DNA from: JBKPNX01 sp046732855
GTDB lineage: Bacteria > Pseudomonadota > Alphaproteobacteria > Geminicoccales > Geminicoccaceae
Reading direction: 5' to 3'
Length of the DNA stretch: 46,425 nt
Assembly (NCBI GenBank): GCA_046732855.1
Contig: JBKPNX010000034.1
Location: 1 to 46,425 of the forward strand
Shown here: in pieces, positions 26,690 through 35,383 of the stretch
Layout: every line of letters begins with the position of its first letter
How positions within the stretch are numbered: position 1 is the stretch's first letter
The notes under the pieces: model-generated
What the model was told of the DNA's origin: nothing
The model's input: only the letters and a program-made list of their open reading frames with translations
The model's database searches: none
Translations under genes and position numbers: made by a program

Positions 26690-28030
26690 ATGCCGAGGCA
26701 AGCGATCGCTCTCGCCGCGGCGCTTGTGATGACGCCGCCCGGCGCCAAAGCCGCCGATTTGGTGGTGTGGTGGCAGAAGGGCACCTATGCCCAAGAGGAT
26801 GAGGCGCTCAGAGATATTATCGCGGCCTTCGAGCAGGACAGCGGCAAAAAGGTCGAGCTCTTTCTTCTTGAGGAGAGTGAGTTTCAAGACAAGGTCGTAG
26901 CAGCGCTTCAGGCCAACCTACCGCCCGATTTCGCCTTCAGCTTCCGCACCGGCGACTACATCTCCCAATGGGCTTTCGATAATCGTCTCGTCGACATCAG
27001 CGGCGCGGTCGGCCACTTCTCGGACCTGTTCGATCCGGACGCGCTCAAGTGGTGGGTGCGATTGAACCAAAAGACGGGACAAAAGGCGCTCTACGGGCTG
27101 CCGGTGGGCCGCACGACCAACCACCTCCACGTCTGGAAGAGCCTCCTGGAGCAGGCGAGTTTCACACTTGAGGACATTCCGAGGGAGTGGAACGCTTTCT
27201 GGTCGTTCTGGTGCGACCAGGTCCAGCCCGCGCTGCGCCGAGCCACCGGTCGCGAGGACATCTGGGGAATCGGACTTCCCATGTCAGCCGACGCTGCCGA
27301 TCCTTCGTATAACTTCCTCCAGCTCATGTCCGCCTACGATGCTGACTACGTCACCCGCGCCGGCCGCCTCGTCATCGACGATCCGGAGGTCCGGCGCAGG
27401 GAGATCGAGGCGATCGATGGCTACACCGCGGTCTATCGCAAAGGCTGCACCCCGCCCGATTCGGTCAACTGGGACAGCTTTGGGAACAACGAGGCGTTCC
27501 TTGCTCAGCGGGTGGTAGTGACGCCGAACAACTCGCTCTCTATCCCCAACGCGCTCAGACGTGAGCGTCCGGATGACTACTTCAAGAACACCGCCACGAT
27601 CGAATGGCCACTCGGCCCGGGCGGCAACGCCTTCCCGATCGAAGGCCGGTTCTATGCCGCCGTGGTGTTCAAGGACGGACGCAACGTCGAGACCGCGAAG
27701 GAGTTCGTGCGTTTTCTCGTGGCTGAGGGCTGGCTCGGGCACTATCTCGACTTCTCCGGCGAGCGCATGATGCCGGCGATGCCGAAGTTGCTCGAAGCGC
27801 CGTTCTGGCTCGATCCAAGCGACCCGCACCGCATGGCCGCGGTGATGCAGGTCACGTCTCGGCCCATGCACCACGACTACGCCACCGTCTCGGGCGACTG
27901 GCGCTACGACTTGGTGTCAAAAGAGAACGTCTGGGCGAAGGCAATCCACCGCGTCGCCGCCGATGGCATCAGCCCCGAGCAGGCAGTCGACGAGGCTATC
28001 GCCAGGATCAAGCAGATCCTGGCTGAGTAA
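26690..28030 (+). CDS. Extracellular solute-binding protein family 1 (sugar-type ABC), orphan
   Basis: 446 residues with a cleavable signal (MPRQAIALAAALVMTPPGA, then KAADL). The mature protein shows DLVVWWQKGTYAQEDEALRD, FEQDSGKKVELFLLEE, YGLPVGRTTNHLHVWKSLLE and MMPAMPKLLEAPFWLDPSDP, the pattern of family 1 binding proteins for carbohydrates. It should deliver an oligosaccharide or polyol to a membrane permease, but no MalF/MalG/MalK-type genes are adjacent. An AGGGAAG ribosome site precedes the ATG. Confidence 0.88.
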   Translation: MPRQAIALAAALVMTPPGAKAADLVVWWQKGTYAQEDEALRDIIAAFEQDSGKKVELFLLEESEFQDKVVAALQANLPPDFAFSFRTGDYISQWAFDNRLVDISGAVGHFSDLFDPDALKWWVRLNQKTGQKALYGLPVGRTTNHLHVWKSLLEQASFTLEDIPREWNAFWSFWCDQVQPALRRATGREDIWGIGLPMSADAADPSYNFLQLMSAYDADYVTRAGRLVIDDPEVRRREIEAIDGYTAVYRKGCTPPDSVNWDSFGNNEAFLAQRVVVTPNNSLSIPNALRRERPDDYFKNTATIEWPLGPGGNAFPIEGRFYAAVVFKDGRNVETAKEFVRFLVAEGWLGHYLDFSGERMMPAMPKLLEAPFWLDPSDPHRMAAVMQVTSRPMHHDYATVSGDWRYDLVSKENVWAKAIHRVAADGISPEQAVDEAIARIKQILAE

Positions 28031-28126
28031 CGGATCGAATTTCGCGAGCTAGTTACGTTCGAGAGTGGCTCGCGTCACGCGACCTCATGCTAAAATGGCA
28101 GCTCAGGGCTTGAGAAGAGCGGTGAT

Positions 28127-28684
28127 ATGGCACGCGCGGACCCACTGACCGAAGAACGTCAGTCGCTCTACGAGCGGGATTTCTACCGTTGGATCGAGGA
28201 ACAGACGCGTCTCCTGCGGCAAGGGGCACTGGAGCGTCTCGATGTCGCCAATCTGCTCGAGGAGATCGAGGATTTGGGCATCGGCGCGAAGAAGGTCGTG
28301 AAGAGCAATCTCGTCGTCGTGCTGCTGCATCTCCTGAAGCACCAGTTTCAACGTCCCCGTCGGAGCCGAAGCTGGCTGGCGAGCATCGTCGAGCATCACC
28401 AGCGTCTCAGGGACGACTTGCGCACCAGTCCGAGTCTCAAAGGCTATGCCAGAGTCGTGTTCGCGGATGCCTATGCGGACGCACGAGCCCGGGCGATCGT
28501 CCAGACCGGGTTGTCCAAGCAGGCTTTTCCCGAAAGTCCACCTTACCGCCTGGAGCAGACCCTCGACCCGGAGTTCCTCCCCCGACTGAGCCGGCGAGCG
28601 CGCAAATTCACGAGCATCATCGCTTGCACGCCGCTGTCAGCGACGCTCCAATCCAACCGCTGCCGGATCAGGCGCGTTGCGTGA
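28127..28684 (+). CDS. DUF29-family protein
   Basis: 185 residues. The N-terminal YERDFYRWIEEQTRLLRQGA followed by LDVANLLEEIEDLGIGAKK, and VVLLHLLKHQFQ, RSRSWLASIVEHHQRL are signature blocks of the DUF29 family, common in cyanobacteria and alphaproteobacteria; function unknown. The last about 30 residues after DPEFLP look unlike the family and may reflect a late frame change. Its 3' end overlaps the stop of the convergent MFS gene. A possible extended -10 (TGCTAAAAT, 28088-28096) lies upstream, next to the dyad TCGCGT-C-ACGCGA (28070-28082). Confidence 0.82.
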   Translation: MARADPLTEERQSLYERDFYRWIEEQTRLLRQGALERLDVANLLEEIEDLGIGAKKVVKSNLVVVLLHLLKHQFQRPRRSRSWLASIVEHHQRLRDDLRTSPSLKGYARVVFADAYADARARAIVQTGLSKQAFPESPPYRLEQTLDPEFLPRLSRRARKFTSIIACTPLSATLQSNRCRIRRVA

Positions 28685-29885
28685 CGAGCCTGCGCGGCAG
28701 GAGGAAGCCGGCGAGGGACAGCACGGCGCAGCCGGCCATGAAGCCGGCCATCGGGTAAGGCGTGCCGTTCTGCAGCATGCCGACCGCCTGGCTGACCAGG
28801 GCGGCGACGAACATCTGGGAGAAGCCGGCGATGCCGGACGCCGTGCCGGCGAGCAGCGGATGGACGCTGACCGCGCCCGCCTGGGCGTTGGGCACCGAGA
28901 AGCCGTTGCCGAGGCCCGCGGCCATCATCGGCCCGAACAGGGCAAGCGGCGTCCACGCGCCGCCGAGCAGCAGCGCGAGCGCGAGGCCCGCGCCGGTCAG
29001 CCCGAGCAGCGCGCCCGCGAGCACCATGCGATCCAGCCCGATCCGCGCGGAAAAGCGCCCGGAGACCAGATTTCCGGCCATGAACGCCCCAGAGACCAGG
29101 ATGAACCAGAGGCCGTATTCGGTCGCGGGACGCTTCAGCACGTTCATCATGAAGTACGGCGCCCCGGAGATGAACGCGAAGAACACGGAGATGCCAAAGG
29201 TGCTCTGCAGCACGTAGGACCAGAACTGGCCGGAGCTGAGCAGGATACTCGCGCCCGCGAACGTGCCCGCGATGCGGCGCGCTTCCGGCGTGCGCGTCTC
29301 CGCCAGCAGGGCGACGATCGGCCAGGTGAGCGCGACGCCGATTCCCGTCGCGACGACGAAGATCGCGCGCCAGCTGGCGACATCGAGCAGCACCGCGCCG
29401 ATGGTCGGCGCCAGCATCGGCGCGACCACCATGGCCATGGTCAGATAGGCGATGATGCTGGCCGAGCGCTCGCGGTCGTACAGATCGCGCACGATCGCCC
29501 GCGCCAGCACCATGCCGGCGGCACCGCCGACCGACTGCACGACGCGGGCGCCGATCAACAGCTCGATCGAGGGCGCCAGCGCGCAGCCGAGGCTGCCGGC
29601 AACGAACGCGGCGAGGCCGACCAGCAGGACCGGCCGGCGGCCGAACCGGTCCGAGAGCGGTCCGTACGCCAGATTGGCGAGCGCATTGGCGAGGATCGAC
29701 AGGCTGAGCGCCAGCTGGACCACGCCGGGAGCGATCGCGAAGCTCGCCTGGATCGCCGGCAGCGCCGGCAGGAAGACCTGCAACGAGAACGGCGCGAGCG
29801 CGGTGATCGCGGCCAGCAGCGCCATGAGCGCCGCCGTCGACCAGCGGCGGGAGGGCAGGACGACTGACTTCGGGGGCGCCGTCAT
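28668..29885 (-). CDS. Bcr/CflA-type multidrug MFS transporter
   Basis: 405 residues with about 12 membrane segments from ATG 29885. The loop motif GPLSDRFGRRPVLL (motif A, about 65-78) and the region GARVVQSVGGAAGMVLARAI (motif B/C area) match drug:proton antiporters of the Bcr/CflA family. Expected role is efflux of a drug or metabolite across the inner membrane. The start overlaps the stop of the upstream endonuclease/exonuclease gene (ATGA), so it closes the run of coupled genes. The substrate cannot be told. Confidence 0.9.
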   Translation of the reverse strand: MTAPPKSVVLPSRRWSTAALMALLAAITALAPFSLQVFLPALPAIQASFAIAPGVVQLALSLSILANALANLAYGPLSDRFGRRPVLLVGLAAFVAGSLGCALAPSIELLIGARVVQSVGGAAGMVLARAIVRDLYDRERSASIIAYLTMAMVVAPMLAPTIGAVLLDVASWRAIFVVATGIGVALTWPIVALLAETRTPEARRIAGTFAGASILLSSGQFWSYVLQSTFGISVFFAFISGAPYFMMNVLKRPATEYGLWFILVSGAFMAGNLVSGRFSARIGLDRMVLAGALLGLTGAGLALALLLGGAWTPLALFGPMMAAGLGNGFSVPNAQAGAVSVHPLLAGTASGIAGFSQMFVAALVSQAVGMLQNGTPYPMAGFMAGCAVLSLAGFLLPRRLVTQRA

Positions 29886-30652
29886 CGCGGCGCGCCGGCG
29901 GGCGCGATCGCGGTCGCTGTATCCGCGCCACGCGCCACGGCCGTCGTGGCATCCGCGAGCAGATCGGCGAAGATCGGCAGATGGTCGGAGGCGCGGCGCG
30001 TGAGCGGGGTGAGCCGGCGGCGCACCGCGCCGCGCAGCCGGCAGCCCGAGAACGCGATGCGGTCCAGCCGGAGTGCCGGAAACCATGCCGGGAAGGTCGC
30101 TGGCGAGGGCGGCAGCTTCGCGTGGCGCCGCAGTTCACTCAACCCGCGGCTGCGCGACCACCATTCATTGAAATCGCCCATCAGCGCGGTCGGCTGCAAT
30201 GGGCTCGGCACCAGTTGGTCGAGCAGCGTCGCGAACTGGCGCCGGCGGTGGCGCGAGCGCAGGTCGAGGTGGGTGGTCATCACGCGCCAGCGCGTGCCAT
30301 CGTCCGCGCGCAGATCGCACAGGATGGCGCCGCGCGCCTCGACGCCGTAGCTCTCGAACAGCACCCGGCGCACCCCCTGGACCTCGAGCCGGGTGAGCAG
30401 GGCGTTGCCGTACCAGCCGCGCTCGGCGTGGTGCAGCAGAGGACCTTCGATGCACGCCATGCCGAGCGCCGCCGCGAGGTTGTCGGCCTGATCGATCTCG
30501 CTCCGGCCGTGGCGCGACTCGACCTCCTGCAGCCCGATCACGTCGGCGTCGATCTCGCGCAGGATGTCGACGATCCGCGCCACGTCGCGCCGCCCGTCCC
30601 GCCCGAGGCAGCCGTGCACGTTGTAGCTGGCGACGCGCAGCAGACGGCTCAC
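29882..30652 (-). CDS. Endonuclease/exonuclease/phosphatase (EEP) family protein
   Basis: 256 residues. Motifs RVASYNVHGC, GLQEVESRHG, MTTHLDLRS, ALMGDFNEW and SDHLPIFADL are the active-site series of the EEP superfamily (Asn, Glu, His, Asp-x-Asn, Asp-His). Members act on nucleic acids, phosphoinositides or sphingomyelin. No signal peptide is evident. The start GTG (30652) overlaps the TGA of the phospholipase D gene (GTGA). EEP genes are often next to phospholipase D-VTT genes, which suggests a membrane-phospholipid context, as an inference. Confidence 0.88.
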   Translation of the reverse strand: MSRLLRVASYNVHGCLGRDGRRDVARIVDILREIDADVIGLQEVESRHGRSEIDQADNLAAALGMACIEGPLLHHAERGWYGNALLTRLEVQGVRRVLFESYGVEARGAILCDLRADDGTRWRVMTTHLDLRSRHRRRQFATLLDQLVPSPLQPTALMGDFNEWWSRSRGLSELRRHAKLPPSPATFPAWFPALRLDRIAFSGCRLRGAVRRRLTPLTRRASDHLPIFADLLADATTAVARGADTATAIAPAGAPR

Positions 30653-32796
30653 GAGGCCGTCCGGCGCCTGGACCAGCGCCGCAGCGCCCAGGTCAGCGCG
30701 AGCGCCGCTGCCGCCACCCCGACGACCACGCTCAGATTGGCGACATCGGGCCGGCGCAACCAGGCGCCGAGGCGATCGCCGAACAAGGTGATCAGGACCA
30801 CCCCGGGCGCCATGCCGAACAGGCTGCCCAGCAGGAAGTGGCGGGTTTGGATCTCTGACGCGCCGGCCGCGAGGTTGACCACGGTGAACGGCGCGATCGG
30901 CAGCAGCCGCAGCACCGTCATGGCCAGCAGACCGTGCTGGTTCAGGCGCTTATTGAGCGCATTGATCCGGCGGCTGGCAAGGCGGCGGATCCAGCGCCGC
31001 CCCAGCGCGCGTCCCACGGCGAAGCTCAGACCGGCGGCCAGGAGGGCGCCCGCAAGCGCATAGACGAGGCCGAGCAGCGGACCAAACAGGGCGCCGGTCG
31101 CCGCGATCACGAAATTGATCGGCACGAACAGAAGGGTGGCGAGACAGAACGCGCTCAGGACCGCGCCCACGCCCAGCACTGACAGGCGGTTCTCTTCGGC
31201 GAACCTCAGGACTTCAGAAAGGACGCCGGTCGCGCCCGCGAGCTCGCTGCGCACGGCCACCGCGAGCGCGACAATCACCAAAAGCGTCAATGCGGCGCGT
31301 GACGCCATTGCGCCGAGGCGGCGACGCCGGGATGGCGGCGCCAGCCGGCGCTCGAGCAGGTCCATGGTGATCGGCTCGCTCGGATCGGTCAGCGCCACGC
31401 CGGCCAGCAGCTCCGGCGGCAGCGGCATCGGGTCGACCGTGAGCGGCTCGAGACGCCGCACCCCGCCATTGAGAGCGTCGATCGCGGCCACCACGGAGCC
31501 CAGCGCCTCCGCGCGTGCTGCAAAGCTCGCGGTGGCGCATCCCAGATGCTCGCCGAGCAACTCATCGCGGCTACGCAGGACCGCGGCGCGATCCGCCTCG
31601 TCCTGCGCCTCGATCGCCAGATTGCATTCGGTATCGAGGCGCATCGAACGGTTGCACAGATTGGCCGATCCGACCACCAGCAGCCGGTCATCGACGATCA
31701 GCAGCTTGCTGTGCAGGTGGATCAGCGTGGGCTCTGCCCCGTCCGCGGCGCTCACGGGGTGCAGCACGCGCAGCCGGCCGAGGCGATCGGCGCCGCGCAG
31801 GCGATCCAGGCACAGCGCGCGGCCGCGATCCATGACCGCAGTCTCTATGAACGCCTCGCACCGCTTGGGACCGATGATCACCACCTCCGGCCCGTGCCGC
31901 TCGCCGAGCCGGGCGGCGAGCGCTGCCGCGATGGGCAGGACCGTCAGGTACTGGTTCTCGATGTAGACGCAGCTTCGCGCGGCGCCGACGGCGCTCAGGT
32001 ACAGCGCCTCGATCTCGTGCGCCTCCACCTGCTCGCCCCAGCCCGGCCGCGTCCGCGCTACGCCCACTCGGACCGGTCCGAACCACGGTTCGACGTCATC
32101 CGGCCAGCAGGACGAGCGGTCGTCCTCGCCCGGCGGCGGCAGCGCTTCGCCGGTCGCCCGCTGCCAGCGCTCGCGCATCAGATCGTCGAGCGCCCGGGCG
32201 GGTTCGCCCTCGACCATGAGCATGCAGTCGTGGAACGGCGCGCGCGGCATCCGGCCGATCCGGCCGCGGCCCGGCTCGCTCGGGCGGTGCTCGGGACGGT
32301 CCCAGCGACCTGCGCTGAGGTCGATGCCGCCGCAGAACGCCAGGCGGCCGTCGATCACCACGAACTTCTCATGATGGCAGGCCGCCGGCGGATGATTGGC
32401 ATCGAGGACGAGGTCGAGGCGCTGGGTCCGCGCGACCCCGAACTGCAGCTGCGGCAGCGGCTCCCGATCCAGGCTGAAGAACAACGGCCAGTCCCAGATC
32501 AGCATGCGGATCTGAAGCGTCGGGCGCTCCGAGAGCAGCCGCTTGAGGAACCTGCGCAGGGGCGGCGCCCCGCTCAGGGGATCGAGACTGATGTCGCTGC
32601 GGATGTCCCAGCCAACGATGTGCACGGACATCCGCGCCCGCAGCAGGGCGCGGCGCAGGGCATTGAAATAGGCGGCGCCGTCGATCAAGAGCGCCGCCCG
32701 CTCGGCGGTGGCGATCCGCCAGCAGGTGACTCCCTGCTCGAGCAGCGCGGCGCGGTCGCCCCACGTCGGACGAACGTCAGCGCGGCCGATGTGCAT
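30649..32796 (-). CDS. Phospholipase D-like protein fused to a C-terminal VTT/DedA-like membrane domain
   Basis: 715 residues. Two HKD motifs: CHHEKFVVIDG (His142, Lys144, Asp149) and HLHSKLLIVDD (His362, Lys364, Asp369), each followed by the usual GG/GSAN sequence. From about residue 500 the protein is hydrophobic, and the part AATGALFGPLLGLVYAL through FVVGRALGR-like segments resembles the VTT (SNARE-associated/DedA) domain. The family hydrolyses or transfers phosphatidyl groups, with the VTT part as a membrane anchor or lipid scramblase-like module. Both halves appear intact. It is followed by the EEP gene and preceded, after 42 bases, by the ymdB-like gene. Confidence 0.92.
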   Translation of the reverse strand: MHIGRADVRPTWGDRAALLEQGVTCWRIATAERAALLIDGAAYFNALRRALLRARMSVHIVGWDIRSDISLDPLSGAPPLRRFLKRLLSERPTLQIRMLIWDWPLFFSLDREPLPQLQFGVARTQRLDLVLDANHPPAACHHEKFVVIDGRLAFCGGIDLSAGRWDRPEHRPSEPGRGRIGRMPRAPFHDCMLMVEGEPARALDDLMRERWQRATGEALPPPGEDDRSSCWPDDVEPWFGPVRVGVARTRPGWGEQVEAHEIEALYLSAVGAARSCVYIENQYLTVLPIAAALAARLGERHGPEVVIIGPKRCEAFIETAVMDRGRALCLDRLRGADRLGRLRVLHPVSAADGAEPTLIHLHSKLLIVDDRLLVVGSANLCNRSMRLDTECNLAIEAQDEADRAAVLRSRDELLGEHLGCATASFAARAEALGSVVAAIDALNGGVRRLEPLTVDPMPLPPELLAGVALTDPSEPITMDLLERRLAPPSRRRRLGAMASRAALTLLVIVALAVAVRSELAGATGVLSEVLRFAEENRLSVLGVGAVLSAFCLATLLFVPINFVIAATGALFGPLLGLVYALAGALLAAGLSFAVGRALGRRWIRRLASRRINALNKRLNQHGLLAMTVLRLLPIAPFTVVNLAAGASEIQTRHFLLGSLFGMAPGVVLITLFGDRLGAWLRRPDVANLSVVVGVAAAALALTWALRRWSRRRTAS

Positions 32797-32838
32797 TGTC
32801 TCCCGCTCGCACGATCCTCCCGTCCGCCCAGGGATCGT

Positions 32839-33657
32839 TCATATAACCCGAGGCTTGGCCGGAGCGAGCTTGCCGCCGGCGCGCAGGGGCTCGATCGTGC
32901 GGGCGAGACCGGTGCGGTCGTCGATCTCCAGGTAGACCGCGCACAGCGTCGCCTCGCCGAGCGCCGGAGTGTTGCGCGCCCCCGGCAGGTGGCTGCGAAA
33001 GCGCTGCAAGGAGACGGTCTTGTCCATGCCGATCACCGAATCGTAGTCCCCGATCATGCCGACGTCGGTGATATAGGCGGTGCCGCCCGGCATGATCCAC
33101 GCATCGGCGGTCGGCACGTGGGTATGCGTGCCGATCACCGCGGACGCCCGCCCGTCGGCCAGATGGGCAAGCGCCATCTTCTCGCTGGTCGCCTCGGCGT
33201 GGAGGTCGACCACGAGCGCCTGCACGGTAGCGCCGAGCGTGTACTTGGCGAGCTCGCCATCGAGCGTGCGAAACGGGTCGTCGTAGGGGCCCATGAACAG
33301 CCGGCCGATCACCTGCAGCACCAGCAGCCTGCGGCCGTCGACCAGGCGCAGCTCGGCGCTGCCCCGCCCGGGGGTGCCCGGTATCATGTTGAGCGGGCGA
33401 ATCAGCCGCGGCTCACGGTCCATGTGCGGCACGATCTCCCGCTGGTCGAACACGTGATTGCCGGTCGTGATCAGGTCGACGCCCGCGGCGAAAAAGTCCT
33501 GACAGATCGCCGGCGTGAGGCCGAAGCCGCCGGCCGCGTTCTCGCCATTGACGATCACGGCATCGAGGGCGAATTCGGCGCGGAGTGCCGGAACATGCTC
33601 GAGCAGCGCCTTGCGCCCGTTCCGCCCGACCACGTCGCCGCAGAACAGCAGTCTCAT
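32839..33657 (-). CDS. TIGR00282/YmdB-type metallophosphoesterase
   Basis: 272 residues starting MRLLFCGDVVGRNGRKALLE (Asp8), then VIVNGENAAGGFGLT, ITTGNHVFDQREI and VIGTHTHVPTADA, the full set of metal-binding blocks of YmdB-like phosphodiesterases, which hydrolyse 2',3'-cyclic nucleotides and related compounds. The ATG at 33657 overlaps the TGA of the 5-FCL gene (ATGA), a pairing common in alphaproteobacteria. The frame stays open far upstream, inside the 5-FCL gene, but that part is not this protein. Confidence 0.93.
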   Translation of the reverse strand: MRLLFCGDVVGRNGRKALLEHVPALRAEFALDAVIVNGENAAGGFGLTPAICQDFFAAGVDLITTGNHVFDQREIVPHMDREPRLIRPLNMIPGTPGRGSAELRLVDGRRLLVLQVIGRLFMGPYDDPFRTLDGELAKYTLGATVQALVVDLHAEATSEKMALAHLADGRASAVIGTHTHVPTADAWIMPGGTAYITDVGMIGDYDSVIGMDKTVSLQRFRSHLPGARNTPALGEATLCAVYLEIDDRTGLARTIEPLRAGGKLAPAKPRVI

Positions 33658-34274
33658 AACTGTCCCGATTCGAGGGCAGACACCAATGCGGGGCAACGGT
33701 GCACGCCCTCTTCCGTCACCACCGCGTCCAGCAGCTGATCGCGTGGCCCGGTTGGCACCTCTGCGACCTCCTGAGCGGCGAACGCGAGGCCGATCGCGAA
33801 TGGCGACGGACCGTTCGCGCGCAAATCGCGCAGCACCATGTCGTAGTAGCCCGCGCCATAGCCGAGGCGGCGCCCGGCGCAGTCGAAAGCGAGCAGCGGG
33901 ACCAGCAGAATGTGGGGGCTCACCAGCGGGGCCTCGGAGCTTGGCTCCATCACCTGAAACGGGCCGGCGAACAGCGGATCGCCCGGTCGCCAGATGTGGA
34001 AGGCGAGCGGCCGGCCCCAGCCTTGCACGCGCGGCAGGGCGAGTGGATGGCCAAGTCCGGCGAGCCGGGCCATGACCGGGCGCGGGTCGAATTCGTCCGC
34101 GAGCGGCCAGTAGCCGGAGACGATGCCCGGCGGCAGCCAATACTCACGCGCGAGCCTGTCGGCCACTGCCTGGGCCGCCGCCGCGCCAAAATCGGAGGCG
34201 AGCGCTTCCCGTTTCCGGCGCTGCTCAGCACGGAGGGCGGCCTTGCGCCGGACCAGAGACTCTGGGGTGGACAA
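33654..34274 (-). CDS. 5-formyltetrahydrofolate cyclo-ligase
   Basis: 206 residues from TTG 34274 (LSTPESLVRRKAALR...). Family blocks: RRKREALASD, SGYWPLADEFDPRPVM, VMEPSSEAPLVSPHILLVPL and RRLGYGAGYYDMVLRDL near residue 155, the ATP/folate loop. It converts 5-formyl-THF to methenyl-THF with ATP. The frame is open to 34754, but the DNA upstream is 6S RNA and zapA, so the TTG next to the 6S 3' end is the best start. This gene order, with 6S RNA between zapA and the cyclo-ligase, is well known in proteobacteria. No strong ribosome site is seen. Confidence 0.92.
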   Translation of the reverse strand: MSTPESLVRRKAALRAEQRRKREALASDFGAAAAQAVADRLAREYWLPPGIVSGYWPLADEFDPRPVMARLAGLGHPLALPRVQGWGRPLAFHIWRPGDPLFAGPFQVMEPSSEAPLVSPHILLVPLLAFDCAGRRLGYGAGYYDMVLRDLRANGPSPFAIGLAFAAQEVAEVPTGPRDQLLDAVVTEEGVHRCPALVSALESGQL

Positions 34275-34304
34275 TGGCGATCGCTTCGAACCGAAGGAGC
34301 GGCG

Positions 34305-34462
34305 CGGGGCCGCCGCAGCCGTCGGTACCTGCTTACCTCTGTGGCCTGCAGTCGCAGGTGGGCGCCGTATTACCGAGACCAGGGTCTCGGCAGGGACAGC
34401 TCCCATACAGAGAACATTGGCCCCAGGGTGTTGAGGACCTGACGCACCGGGCAGCACCCGCT
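34305..34462 (-). ncRNA. ssrS: 6S RNA
   Basis: The minus strand between zapA and the cyclo-ligase gene carries the conserved 6S RNA pattern: AACACCCTGGGGCC, TATGGGAGCTGTCCCTG, a perfect apical hairpin CCGAGACC-CT-GGTCTCGG (34373-34390), then TACGGCGCCCACCTGCG. The sequence forms a long imperfect stem with the central bubble that mimics an open promoter and binds sigma70-RNA polymerase. Ends are approximate. It lies in the gene order expected for ssrS. Confidence 0.88.
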
Positions 34463-34471
34463 GAAGTCTAG

Positions 34472-34801
34472 TTAAGCGCTCTCCAGTCCGGCGGCAATAG
34501 CCTCGATCCGCCGCGCCGCCTGCTCGATCGCCCCCGCAGCCTCGCGATCGCCAGTGCTGCCTTGCCCGTCCAGGTTGGCCCGCAGACGCTTGATCTCGTC
34601 GAACGCGTCCGACAACTCGTCGGCGACCACCAGGCTCGCCATCAGCAGCAGCCGGGCGTCGCCGACCTGGGACTGGCCGCGGGCGAGCTCGGCGATCCGG
34701 CGGTCGACATAGGAGGCCAGCTGCCGGACCCGGGCCTCTTCGCCCTGCCCGCACTGCACGGCGTGGCGCCGTCCGTTGACCAGAACCTCGATGGTCGGCA
34801 T
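34472..34801 (-). CDS. zapA: Cell division protein ZapA
   Basis: 109 residues: MPTIEVLVNGRRHAVQCGQG, LASYVDRRIAELARG, and LLMASLVVADELSDAFDEIK followed by a heptad-like C-terminal helix. This is the ZapA family, which crosslinks FtsZ filaments at the division ring. It starts 4 bases downstream of the DUF4164-like gene, and the 6S RNA follows its stop. Length agrees with the family. Confidence 0.93.
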   Translation of the reverse strand: MPTIEVLVNGRRHAVQCGQGEEARVRQLASYVDRRIAELARGQSQVGDARLLLMASLVVADELSDAFDEIKRLRANLDGQGSTGDREAAGAIEQAARRIEAIAAGLESA

Positions 34802-34805
34802 CGGC

Positions 34806-35117
34806 TCAGCCCTCCAGCAGGCGGTCGATCTCGGCGATCGACCCGTCGATGCGTTGGGCCACTTGACCGGTAACCTCGCGCAGGTTGCGATGGTCCCGCT
34901 CGATCGCGCTGAGAGCCGCGTTCAGCCGATCGCACTCGCTGCGCAGCATGCCAACGTCGCGCGCCAGATCATTGCGCTCCGCGGTGAGGGCGGCGAACGC
35001 CCGCTCGTAGTCCTCCGGCGCCCCCGACAAGGGCGCGGTCAGACGACGCGCCAGGGCGTTCTCGAGCCGTGCCAGCGCCGCTTGCAGATGCTGTTGGGCT
35101 GCTTCGAGCTGCGACAT
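34806..35117 (-). CDS. Small coiled-coil protein (DUF4164-like)
   Basis: 103 residues from ATG 35117: MSQLEAAQQHLQAALARLEN through ALTAERNDLARDVGMLRSEC and VTGQVAQRIDGSIAEIDRLL, nearly all helical with heptad Leu/Ala spacing. A small coiled-coil gene directly upstream of zapA is usual in alphaproteobacteria and is annotated as DUF4164; a role in division together with ZapA is plausible but not shown. The frame is open to 35387 but the extra part looks random. Confidence 0.75.
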   Translation of the reverse strand: MSQLEAAQQHLQAALARLENALARRLTAPLSGAPEDYERAFAALTAERNDLARDVGMLRSECDRLNAALSAIERDHRNLREVTGQVAQRIDGSIAEIDRLLEG

Positions 35118-35383
35118 CCCGATCTGCCGTTTGATCCCTAGAAAGCAACCATTTAGCGAATACCCTTGACACAGGCCTCGCACCGCGTCAACTCGCGGCC
35201 CCCCTATTTCCAACCCGGCGATCGACTGGCCGATGGCGGGTGAGGAGGTGTGGGCTGAGCCTGACGGAGCCGCGGGGCGACGCCGACCAGGCCCGCGGCC
35301 ATGCTTGCATCCGACAATCAGGCAAGACCGGCGATGCTGGCGCGGTCGTCGCTTAATGCCGGCTAGCGGCGATCGGCACCGGT

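Noticed and set aside
31546..33738. 730-codon plus-strand frame
   Set aside because: Antisense to the phospholipase D-VTT and YmdB-like genes, whose motifs are unmistakable; no recognisable protein on the plus strand.
33658..34140. N-terminal extension of the YmdB-like gene to 434 codons
   Set aside because: It lies within the 5-FCL coding sequence; the YmdB metal motif begins at the ATG at 33657, which has the ATGA coupling.
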